Position numbers and translations under genes: made by a program. Of a DNA stretch of 64,000 nucleotides, positions 50,646-57,777 are shown one piece after another. Source of the DNA: Actinoallomurus purpureus (GTDB lineage Bacteria > Actinomycetota > Actinomycetes > Streptosporangiales > Streptosporangiaceae); assembly GCF_024055795.1 (NCBI RefSeq), contig NZ_JAMXMY010000006.1:1-64000 (forward strand), read 5' to 3'. Every line of letters starts with the position of its first letter. Position 1 is the stretch's first letter. Under the pieces are notes generated by a model, which was given only the letters and a program-made list of their open reading frames with translations, did not search any database and had not been told where the DNA came from.

Positions 50646-51551
50646 ATGCGCGTACAGTTCGTTCTTCAGGAGATCTGGATCGGTCTCCGCAGGAACCTCA
50701 CCATGACCATCGCGCTCGTCGTGACCGTCGCCATCGCGATGGCGCTGTTCGGCACCGGTGTGCTGCTGAAGATGCAGGTCGACAAGTCGAACAACTACTG
50801 GTCGAACAAGGTCGAGGTCTCGATCTACCTGTGCAACAAGCTGAGCGCCAACCCGGCCTGCAAGAAGGCCGCGCCAACGGCGGAGCAGAAGGGAGAGATC
50901 CAGAAGCAGCTCGAGGGCATGTCGCAGGTGGCGAAGGTCACCCCGGAGACGGCGGAGCAGGCGTTCCAACGCGCCAAGGAGCAGTTCAAGGACAGCCCCG
51001 GCATCGCCGGCTCCATCCAGCCCGGTGACATCCCCGACTCCTTCCGGGTGAAGCTCAAGGACCCCAAGGACTTCGCGGCGGTCGTGGCGCAGATGAACCA
51101 GCGGGCGGGCGTCGACCAAGTGGTCAACGAACGTGCCATCCTCGAGAAGTTCTTCAAGATCCTCGGTGGTCTGCAGTGGGCGGCCCTGACCATCGCCGCG
51201 ATCCAGCTCATCGCGGCCGTGCTGCTGGTGGCGAACACCATCCGTCTCTCGGCGTTCAACCGAAGACGGGAGACCGGCATCATGCGGCTGGTCGGCGCCT
51301 CCAACATCTACATCCAGTTGCCGTTCGTCCTCGAGGGCGCGATCGCCGGCCTCGTCGGCGGGGTCTTCGCCGCCGTTCTGCTGAGCTTCTCCAAGGTCTT
51401 CCTGCTCGGCAGGCTGCAGAAGAACCTGCAGTTCGCGACGCCGTTGAGCTGGGTCGACGTGACGACGGTCATCGTCGCCTCGATGTGCTTCGGCGTGGTG
51501 CTGTGTGCCCTGGCGTCGTTCCTCACCCTGCGCCGCTACCTCAAGATCTGA
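50646..51551 (+). CDS. ftsX: Cell division protein FtsX
   Basis: 301 residues. A cytosolic N-terminus and membrane helix (about 20-45), a large extracytoplasmic loop (about 46-170) containing two cysteines (Tyr-Leu-Cys and Ala-Cys-Lys-Lys), then three further helices of the FtsX/permease domain with Glu-Thr-Gly-Ile-Met-Arg-Leu-Val-Gly-Ala-Ser. The extracellular loop contacts peptidoglycan hydrolases such as RipC in mycobacteria. No NlpC/P60 hydrolase is adjacent here; the S41 protease and PBP homologue that follow may be functionally linked. Confidence 0.95.
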   Translation: MRVQFVLQEIWIGLRRNLTMTIALVVTVAIAMALFGTGVLLKMQVDKSNNYWSNKVEVSIYLCNKLSANPACKKAAPTAEQKGEIQKQLEGMSQVAKVTPETAEQAFQRAKEQFKDSPGIAGSIQPGDIPDSFRVKLKDPKDFAAVVAQMNQRAGVDQVVNERAILEKFFKILGGLQWAALTIAAIQLIAAVLLVANTIRLSAFNRRRETGIMRLVGASNIYIQLPFVLEGAIAGLVGGVFAAVLLSFSKVFLLGRLQKNLQFATPLSWVDVTTVIVASMCFGVVLCALASFLTLRRYLKI

Positions 51552-51606
51552 CGCTGCTCCCGGCGATGTGCCGGTCCGGTGATCAGGTCGCTCGTACAAT
51601 CCTGGC

Positions 51607-52773
51607 ATGCCCCGGCTGACCGGTCGTGTGCTCCGCAGGGCGGCCGCCGTGGCCGCCCTGGCGTTCGCGTACGCCATGGACGCCGGGGCGGGCGGGCCGG
51701 ACACCGGCGTGCCGGCACACCCGGAGGCGTCCCGGAAGGATCACCGGCCGGTCGAGCAGCCGATGGCCCAGGCGTACAGCGCAGCGGCGGATCCCGCGCG
51801 AGAGCGCGCCGCGGTCGAGAAGACGCTGCGCCGCCTCGGTGACCGGTGGGCGCGGTTCTACACGGCGGCGGAGTTCGGCGGCCTCGAGGAAACCCTGAAC
51901 GGCTGGTACAGCGGCGTGGGCCTGTGGTTGGAGAAGACCGGGAAGGACGTCCGGATCGTCGGCGTCCAGCCGGGGTCTCCCGCCGAGCGTGCGGGCGTAC
52001 GGCCGGGTGACGTCATCTCGGCGGTCGACGGCATCGCCACGCGCGACCTGACGGTCGCCACCGTCGCCGCGGCGCTGCGCGGACAGCCCGCCACCAGCGT
52101 CGGCCTCGCCGTGCGCCGCGACGGCGTCCCCCTGCGGTTCGCGCTGGTGCGCGCGGCGATGGCGTCGCACGACGTGGACGCGTCCTTCACCCCCGACGGC
52201 GTCGTGGTCATCCGGATCGCCGCGTTCACGCGAGGGGTCGGACGGGAGGTGCGCGAGGCGGTGGCCGGACGTCCCGGGCACCGCGGCGGCGTCCTGCTCG
52301 ACCTGCGGGCGAACCCCGGCGGCCTGCTGGACGAGGCGGTCGAGACCGCGTCGGTCTTCCTGTCGGGCGGAACGGTGGTGACCTTCGAACGCGCCGGGTC
52401 CCCGCCGGAGCGGCTCCTGGCCGGCCCGGACGGCGACACCACCGTCCCTCTCGTCGTCCTGGTCGACGGAGGAACGGCCAGTGCCGCCGAGGTCGTCGCG
52501 GGCTCATTGCGTGATCGAGATCGCGCAGTGATCGTCGGATCGCGTACCTTCGGAAAGGGGTCGGTGCAGGAGCCGTTGCGGCTGGCCGACGGATCCGCGA
52601 TCGAAGTCACCGTCGGTCGATACCGGACTCCGAGTGGCCGTAACCTCGATGGGTCCGGAATCGATCCCGACGTCGCGGTCAACGCGAACCGCCCACCCCG
52701 GGAGGCCGAGCGGCGCGCGCTCACCGTCGTGCGCGGACTGCTGGCCACCCTGCCGACGAAGGACCGAGGCTGA
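51607..52773 (+). CDS. S41-family C-terminal processing peptidase
   Basis: 388 residues. N-terminal signal/anchor (about 8-28), a PDZ domain (about 100-185; Gly-Val-Gly-Leu-Trp-Leu-Glu and Gly-Ser-Pro-Ala-Glu-Arg-Ala-Gly-Val) and the protease domain with the catalytic Ser292 in Gly-Gly-Thr-Ala-Ser-Ala-Ala-Glu and Lys317 in Thr-Phe-Gly-Lys-Gly-Ser-Val-Gln. Such Ser/Lys proteases trim exported proteins. TACAAT six bases before the ATG and no ribosome site indicate a leaderless mRNA separate from ftsX. Next to smpB in many actinomycetes. Confidence 0.92.
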   Translation: MPRLTGRVLRRAAAVAALAFAYAMDAGAGGPDTGVPAHPEASRKDHRPVEQPMAQAYSAAADPARERAAVEKTLRRLGDRWARFYTAAEFGGLEETLNGWYSGVGLWLEKTGKDVRIVGVQPGSPAERAGVRPGDVISAVDGIATRDLTVATVAAALRGQPATSVGLAVRRDGVPLRFALVRAAMASHDVDASFTPDGVVVIRIAAFTRGVGREVREAVAGRPGHRGGVLLDLRANPGGLLDEAVETASVFLSGGTVVTFERAGSPPERLLAGPDGDTTVPLVVLVDGGTASAAEVVAGSLRDRDRAVIVGSRTFGKGSVQEPLRLADGSAIEVTVGRYRTPSGRNLDGSGIDPDVAVNANRPPREAERRALTVVRGLLATLPTKDRG

Positions 52774-52777
52774 GTCA

Positions 52778-53251
52778 TTGCCACGCGAAGAGGGACGCAA
52801 ACTGATCGCGCAGAACAAGCGCGCGCGTCACGATTACCACATAGAGGACACGTACGAGGCGGGCCTCGTGCTCACCGGCACCGAGGTGAAGTCGCTGCGC
52901 GCCGGACGGGCCAACCTCACGGACGGGTACGCTCTGATCCGCGACGGAGAGGCCTGGCTCGAGGGAGTGCACATTCCCGAATACACGATGGGGACGTGGA
53001 CCAACCACGCGGCGCGTCGTCCCCGCAAGCTCCTGCTGCACCGGCGAGAGATCGGCAAGCTGATCGCTAAGACGAACGAGCCCGGCCACACGCTGGTCCC
53101 GCTGGCCCTGTACTTCAAGGACGGCAAGGCGAAGGTCGAGATCGCGGTCGCGCGCGGCAAGCGCGAATACGACAAGCGACAGGCCATCGCCAAGCGGGAC
53201 GCCGCCCGGGAGATGGAGCGGGCTCGCGCCGCACGGCTGCGGAGGCGCTGA
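52778..53251 (+). CDS. smpB: SsrA-binding protein SmpB
   Basis: 157 residues from a TTG at 52778. It binds tmRNA and brings it to stalled ribosomes. Conserved features: Asn-Lys-Arg-Ala-Arg-His-Asp-Tyr near the start, Gly-Thr-Glu-Val-Lys-Ser-Leu-Arg, [12 protein letters not shown] and the basic tail with Lys-Arg-Asp-Ala. An ATG-led start further upstream would overlap the protease gene by more than 100 bases. The gene for its RNA partner, ssrA, lies 2.4 kb downstream. Confidence 0.95.
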   Translation: MPREEGRKLIAQNKRARHDYHIEDTYEAGLVLTGTEVKSLRAGRANLTDGYALIRDGEAWLEGVHIPEYTMGTWTNHAARRPRKLLLHRREIGKLIAKTNEPGHTLVPLALYFKDGKAKVEIAVARGKREYDKRQAIAKRDAAREMERARAARLRRR

Positions 53252-53253
53252 GG

Positions 53254-55116
53254 GTGGGCATCCGACGGCTCCGGTCGACGGCCGCGCTGGCCGCGACCCT
53301 GCTGGTCACCACGACGAGCGCCGGCTGCTTCGCCGAGCCCTCGCCGCTGCCGACCATCCGGGACTTCCTCGTGGCGTGGCAGAACAGCAACTACCGCAAC
53401 GCCGCGAAGCAGACCAACGGCGACCGGGACGTGGTCGCGGCGGCCCTTGGCGCCGTACCCGCCCAGCTGGACCTCGCGTCGCTGCATCTCGCGCTCGGCC
53501 GCGTTCGGCAGAACGGCGAGGACGCGACCGCCCAGTTCGCGGTGAACGTCGACCTCGGGGACGGCGGCTCGCCGTGGAGCTACGGCAGTTCGATGCGGCT
53601 GCACCGCACGAACGGCACCTGGAAGGTCGTCTGGAGCCCGTCGATCATCCATCCGGACCTGGGTCCGGGCCAGCGGCTGGCCATCGTCACGAAGACGCCG
53701 GTGCGCCAGCACATCCTGGACAACCGGGGCAAAACGCTCCTCAAGAAGGTCAATGTCGAGATCTTCGGCGTGACGCCCGGCAGACTCGCCAACGCGGAGC
53801 AGACCCTCGGCCAGCTCGCCAAGATCACGCACTTGGACAAGGACCGCGTGATCGCCCACGTACGGTCCGCACCTCCGCAGACGTTCCTGCCGCTGGTCAC
53901 CCTCCAGACCCCCGACCAGGCCGGCGACGCAGCCCAGTTGCGGCAGGTTCCCGGCGTCGAGCGCCGGTCCCGCCTGTCGTACGTCGCCCCGGCGGTCGCC
54001 GACGAGATCGTGGGCAGGCTCGGGCCGGCCACCGCCGAACGCCTCCAGCAGGTCGGCGCGCCGTACCAGCCCGGCGACACGATCGGCGTGTCCGGGCTGC
54101 AGGTCCTGCAGCAGCGGACCCTGGCCGGCACGCCGACCGTCGATGTCGTGGCGCAGGATCCCTCCGGAATCAACCCGAAGGAGCTGTTCGAGGTCCGGGG
54201 CGCCGAGAGCCAGTCGGTGACCACGACGATCGACCGCAAGACGCAGAACGCCGCCGAGAGCGCCCTCAGGAGGGTGCGCTACCCGGCATCGCTGGCCGCG
54301 ATCGACCCGGCCACCGGCAACGTCCTCGCCGCTGCGAACAACGCCGCGTCGCAGCGGAAGTACGGCGCGGCCAAGGGAGATGACGCCTCGCAGGAGAACA
54401 GCGCCGCGCTGAACGGCCACTACCCCCCGGGGATGACGTTCAGCATCGTGACCACCCGCGCGCTCCTGCAGTACCCGAACCAGAAGATCACCTCGCCGCT
54501 GCGCTGCCTGAAGGGCACCCAGGTCGGCGGGCAGACCTTCACCTACTCAGGTCCTGTGGGGAAGACGTTCCAGGCCAACTTCGCGGTGGGCTGCACGACG
54601 GCGTTCGCCAACCTGTACCGCAGCATCGCGCCCCAGGACCTGCCCGCGAGCGCGGCCCGCTTCGGGATCGGAGCCCCATGGAGTCTGCCACTGCCCTCGT
54701 TCTCCGGTTCGGTGGCGGTCCCGGCCAACGACGCCGAGCGCGCCGCCGAGATGGTCGGGCAGGGCAGGATCGAGGTCAGCCCGCTGTCCATGGCGCTGGT
54801 CGCCGGGGCGGTCAGCAGTGGCACCTGGCGGCCCCCGCAGCTCCTCAAGGACGCCTCACCGTCGGTGCCGCCCAAGAACACGGACCCCTCAGACGGGATC
54901 CCGACCCTGCAGGGCCTCATGCAGCGCGCCGTGGTGAGCGGCACCGCGAAGGGCACCAAGGTCTCCGGGGGCGTCACCGCCACGGTGCCGTACCGTAACG
55001 GACAGTACGTCTCCTGGTTCGTCGGCTACCGCCAGGGTGTGGCCTTCGCGATCGCCGTGGAGGGCAAGGCCCCTGCGGACGACCTGGCCGCGAAGTTCGT
55101 GAAGGCGCAGAGCTGA
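53254..55116 (+). CDS. Penicillin-binding-protein homologue lacking all catalytic motifs
   Basis: 620 residues, GTG start two bases after smpB. Lipobox Ser-Ala-Gly-Cys near residue 25, an NTF2-like MecA-type domain (about 30-140), a PBP dimer-type domain (about 145-310) and a transpeptidase fold (about 325-615; Val-Gly-Gln-Gly, Ser-Pro-Leu-Ser-Met-Ala and Trp-Phe-Val-Gly-Tyr-Arg are kept). The acylation motif Ser-Thr-Phe-Lys is Met394-Thr-Phe-Ser397. The second motif Ser-x-Asn is Gly446-Cys-Thr448. The expected Lys-Thr-Gly strand reads Gly-Gly-Val-Thr-Ala-Thr around 573-577. It should not bind beta-lactams covalently and may be a structural or regulatory partner in septal wall synthesis. Confidence 0.88.
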   Translation: MGIRRLRSTAALAATLLVTTTSAGCFAEPSPLPTIRDFLVAWQNSNYRNAAKQTNGDRDVVAAALGAVPAQLDLASLHLALGRVRQNGEDATAQFAVNVDLGDGGSPWSYGSSMRLHRTNGTWKVVWSPSIIHPDLGPGQRLAIVTKTPVRQHILDNRGKTLLKKVNVEIFGVTPGRLANAEQTLGQLAKITHLDKDRVIAHVRSAPPQTFLPLVTLQTPDQAGDAAQLRQVPGVERRSRLSYVAPAVADEIVGRLGPATAERLQQVGAPYQPGDTIGVSGLQVLQQRTLAGTPTVDVVAQDPSGINPKELFEVRGAESQSVTTTIDRKTQNAAESALRRVRYPASLAAIDPATGNVLAAANNAASQRKYGAAKGDDASQENSAALNGHYPPGMTFSIVTTRALLQYPNQKITSPLRCLKGTQVGGQTFTYSGPVGKTFQANFAVGCTTAFANLYRSIAPQDLPASAARFGIGAPWSLPLPSFSGSVAVPANDAERAAEMVGQGRIEVSPLSMALVAGAVSSGTWRPPQLLKDASPSVPPKNTDPSDGIPTLQGLMQRAVVSGTAKGTKVSGGVTATVPYRNGQYVSWFVGYRQGVAFAIAVEGKAPADDLAAKFVKAQS

Positions 55117-55204
55117 CGCGGGGCCGCGGACGCGGCGGTGACCGGTGTGACGGCTTTGTCATTTCTTGACTCTGGGGTCGCAACCATCCGTATGCGATCG
55201 GACG

Positions 55205-55295
55205 TCTTAACAAGTGACTGAGACTCCGCTCGGGGGGTTGCGGACTCAGTCGCCGTGATGAGACCAGAGCCTCGTCTCGGGGGAGGCTCTGCCGT
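55205..55295 (-). ncRNA. 6C small RNA
   Basis: On the minus strand two hairpins lie in tandem. The first has stem CAGAGCCTC / GAGGCTCTG with CCCC in the loop; the second has stem GACTGAG..CCGC / GCGG..CTCAGTC with AACCCCCCG in the loop, followed by ACTTGTTAAG. Two C-loaded hairpins in this arrangement define the actinobacterial 6C RNA motif (B11 in M. tuberculosis), which pairs with G-rich target sequences. The plus strand can fold as well, but its loops are G-rich and fit no known RNA. Confidence 0.68.
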
Positions 55296-55321
55296 CCGGA
55301 CCGGCCCGACCCTGCCGGTCA

Positions 55322-55369
55322 CCCCCGTGGGTGTGCCTAGTTCACGCCCACGGGGGTTCTCGTCTTTCT
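55322..55369 (+). terminator. Strong Rho-independent terminator
   Basis: CCCCCGTGGGTGTG (55322-55335) pairs with CACGCCCACGGGGG (55343-55356) through 14 base pairs with one G-T, loop CCTAGTT, followed by TTCTCGTCTTTCT. It would end plus-strand transcription from the smpB/PBP genes. On the minus strand the same stem lies in the upstream region of the 6C RNA. Confidence 0.8.
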
Positions 55370-55607
55370 GAAACCCTTCGCCGCGTACGGTCTGCCGGCC
55401 GCCTCGATGCGTGACCACGTCGCCTCACGGCCCCGCGTCATGACCTGGATGCGCCGCGTCATCGCCGGCTCCTTCGCGGCCCTCGGCGTCAGGCTCGCCT
55501 CCGCCGCCCGATAGATCTCCCGTGGCGGGAATCTCGTTGGCATCGCTGGCGTTGAAGATGTACGGTCGACGCGACGGGCGCTTCGGTGCCCGGTTGACAA
55601 CTCAAGA

Positions 55608-55979
55608 GGGGGTGACCGGTTTCGACTTCGGTATGTCGAGACACGGGGAAGCGGGCCGAGGGCTGCGGTTATGACCTCGTTAATCCTGTGACCGCAAACG
55701 AACAAGTGCCAACTCTAAGCGCACTCAGTTCGCCCTTGCCGCCTGAGGCTAGGTAGCGAACTTGTCAGCCCGGGAGTGTCTCCGGCCCGGGACCTGGCAT
55801 CGCTAGGAGACTCAACCTGCCACTCCGGCCACGGGAGTGACGGGGAAACCTAACAGTGGCTGAGCCTGTCGGCGACACGCCTGCGTGAGCGCCGGGGCTG
55901 AGAAAACGACTAGCAGGCTGCGCCCGGAGAAGCCCTGTCTTGGTACTGAAGGACGCGGGTTCGATTCCCGCCACCTCCA
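55608..55979 (+). ncRNA. ssrA: Transfer-messenger RNA
   Basis: 372 nt. The 5' end GGGGGTG pairs with CACCTCC at the 3' end to form the acceptor stem; the T-arm GCGGGTTCGATTCCCGC and the 5' GGTTTCGAC motif are typical. The tag frame starts at GCC 55708-55710 and reads Ala-Asn-Ser-Lys-Arg-Thr-Gln-Phe-Ala-Leu-Ala-Ala, ending at TGA 55744-55746. The terminal CCA is not encoded (ACGA follows). It rescues stalled ribosomes with SmpB and marks proteins for degradation. Confidence 0.95.
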
Positions 55980-56027
55980 CGAGGCGGGCCTGTGTGCTCG
56001 GTGGCTTTGGCCACCTTCGCGCAGGCC

Positions 56028-56226
56028 CGCTATGTCTTTCGGGGGGCGACCCCCCGAACCCCCCCGGTGTGCGGCTTCGCCGCGCCTCCGGGCTGGGCGT
56101 TCGTGCCCCGGTCGGCCAACGGTGCTCGACGACCTTCGGTCGTCTTTGCCGTTCGCCGCTATGTCTTTCCATGGTGGCGATCCCCGACCCCCCGGTGTGC
56201 GGCTTCGCCTCGCTTCCGGGCTGGGC
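56028..56226. repeat. Two direct copies of a 71-bp element downstream of tmRNA
   Basis: 56028-56098 and 56156-56226 both begin CCGCTATGTCTTTC and contain CCCCCCGGTGTGCGGCTTCGCC and TTCCGGGCTGGGC-type ends. They are 128 bases apart; a third partial copy of the C/G-rich part follows. Between them is a perfect hairpin GACGACC-TTC-GGTCGTC (56129-56145). The 411-base region from 55980 to 56390 holds these copies and the hairpins listed separately; no protein-coding gene is supported there. Confidence 0.75.
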
Positions 56227-56279
56227 TTGGGGGGGCGACCTCCCGGGTCCTCCGGTGGGCGGCTCCTAGGGGGAGATCA

Positions 56280-56314
56280 GCCGTTGACCTGTCGGTCAGC
56301 GGCTTTTTCTTTTT
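56280..56314 (+). terminator. Rho-independent terminator
   Basis: GCCGTTGACC / GGTCAGCGGC stem with TGTC loop followed by TTTTTCTTTTT. It is the canonical end of the tmRNA transcription unit. Confidence 0.85.
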
Positions 56315-56328
56315 GTCTCGTGACAGAT

Positions 56329-56372
56329 CCGTCGGCCTTACCGGGGGCTACGAGGCCCCGGTAGGCCGACGG
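56329..56372. terminator. Long hairpin between convergent genes
   Basis: CCGTCGGCCTTACCGGGG pairs with CCCCGGTAGGCCGACGG (one bulged base) around a nine-base loop. It lies 18 bases after the stop of the minus-strand TPR gene and may terminate it. Confidence 0.55.
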
Positions 56373-56390
56373 CCGACTCGGTAGTTGCCG

Positions 56391-56747
56391 TTAGTCGGCG
56401 AGGTTGGCGGCGGTGACGCTGATGTCGGTGGGCTGGGCGGGCTCGGTGCCCATGGCGACGGCCAGCTTGCGGTGGCGCTCGGCCTCGGCGGGGCGGCCAC
56501 GGCGCTCGAGGGTGCGGGCCAGGGCTTCGTGTGCCCAGCCGTTCGCCGGGTCCAGGTCGACGAGTCGCCGGAAGGTCTCCTCGGCCCGGCCGAGCTGGGC
56601 GCTGTGGAAGTACGCCCGGCCGAGCAGTTCCACCGCCGCCCGGTTGGACGGGTCTCGCTCGACGATCGGAGCGAGGATGCGGCCGGCCCCGGCGTAGTCC
56701 TTCGCGTCGAAGAACATGCTTCCGCGCTGGTAGTCCTCGTAGGTCAT
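56391..56747 (-). CDS. TPR-repeat protein
   Basis: 118 residues; ATG at 56745-56747 after GGAGGA. Three tetratricopeptide helical pairs: Gly-Ser-Met-Phe-Phe-Asp-Ala-Lys-Asp-Tyr, Ala-Ala-Val-Glu-Leu-Leu-Gly-Arg-Ala-Tyr-Phe, and Gly-Trp-Ala-His-Glu-Ala-Leu-Ala-Arg-Thr-Leu-Glu-Arg-Arg. Cytosolic, a protein-protein adaptor; partner unknown. A longer frame starting at 56795 lacks a ribosome site. It converges with the tmRNA gene. Confidence 0.85.
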   Translation of the reverse strand: MTYEDYQRGSMFFDAKDYAGAGRILAPIVERDPSNRAAVELLGRAYFHSAQLGRAEETFRRLVDLDPANGWAHEALARTLERRGRPAEAERHRKLAVAMGTEPAQPTDISVTAANLAD

Positions 56748-56893
56748 CGTTCCTCCATCGAAGGCGTCCCCTTGACGAGGCGCCGGGCGCCACAACGCCG
56801 GCAGGTGCCGGTCTCTTCCCGGCGGGTGAACGGCTTCAGCGCTGTCCCGGCTTCTCCTGACGTCGCACGGTGATCGGGCTCTAATGTGGGCGC

Positions 56894-57676
56894 GTGCGAG
56901 ATTTCGTGATCGGAGTCCGGTATTTCCTGCGGGGTATGGGATGGGTGGCGCGGCGGCCCCGGCAGTGGCTGTTCGGCCTGATTCCGGCGCTGATCGTCCT
57001 CGTCGTCTACGTCGTCGCTCTGGTCCTCCTGGTCCGTTACGACTGGGATCTGGCCAAGTCGATGAGCCCGTTCGCCGACCACTGGTCGAAAGGCGCCCGC
57101 GAGACCACGCGCGGGCTGATCGCCGCGCTCGTCTTCGCGGCGGCGATCATGATCGCGATCGTCACCTTCACCGGCGTCACGCTGATCGTCGGCGACCCCT
57201 TCTACGAGAGTCTCTCCGGGCGGGTGGAGGAGAGCACCGGCGGGCTTCCTCCCGAGGTCGACGTCCCGCTGCTGCGGACGCTCGCGCGCGCCACGGTCGA
57301 CGCGATCGTCGTCGGGACGGTGACCGCGCTGTTCGCGGTGCTGTTCTTCGCCCTGGGCTTCGTGCCTGCCGTCGGGCAGACGGTCGTCCCCGTCGTCGCG
57401 GCGTGCGTGTCGGGGTACTTCCTCACGTTCGAGCTGACGTCCATCGCGTTGGAGCGGCGCGGCATGCGGCGGCGCGAGCGTTTCGCCATCCTGCGCCGTA
57501 ACAAGGGGCTGTCCCTGGGGTTCGGGGTGGCGGTCGTTGTGGTCTTCCTCATCCCGCTCGGCTCGGTGTTGACGATGCCGGGCGCCGTGGCGGGCGGTAC
57601 GCTCCTGGCGCGCGAAAGGCTCACCGGACCGGGTATTCCGCCAGATCACGGCGCCCTCGCGGAGAACGCCGCGTGA
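56894..57676 (+). CDS. EI24-domain membrane protein (CysZ-like)
   Basis: 260 residues, GTG start. Four or more membrane helices (about 28-48, 75-97, 135-160 and 205-230) and the family segments Gly-Val-Arg-Tyr-Phe-Leu-Arg-Gly, Asp-Pro-Phe-Tyr-Glu and Arg-Arg-Asn-Lys-Gly-Leu-Ser-Leu-Gly-Phe-Gly. EI24/CysZ proteins include the sulfate channel CysZ, but most actinobacterial members are uncharacterised. TAATGT six bases before the start and no ribosome site indicate leaderless expression. Divergent from the TPR gene across 146 bases. Confidence 0.82.
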   Translation: MRDFVIGVRYFLRGMGWVARRPRQWLFGLIPALIVLVVYVVALVLLVRYDWDLAKSMSPFADHWSKGARETTRGLIAALVFAAAIMIAIVTFTGVTLIVGDPFYESLSGRVEESTGGLPPEVDVPLLRTLARATVDAIVVGTVTALFAVLFFALGFVPAVGQTVVPVVAACVSGYFLTFELTSIALERRGMRRRERFAILRRNKGLSLGFGVAVVVVFLIPLGSVLTMPGAVAGGTLLARERLTGPGIPPDHGALAENAA

Positions 57677-57777
57677 GGGTGATGTCACGGTGGGCCATGC
57701 CCCGGCTAACAAGCTGTGGCCTGAGCGTAATTAGTGACTGAAGCGAGAAATGTTGATCTTCACGTAACCTGTGCGGC

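Noticed and set aside
49623-51704. Minus-strand frame of 755 codons across ftsEX
   Set aside because: Only its last 61 codons (49437-49622) have a ribosome site and a sensible protein; the rest is antisense of ftsE and ftsX.
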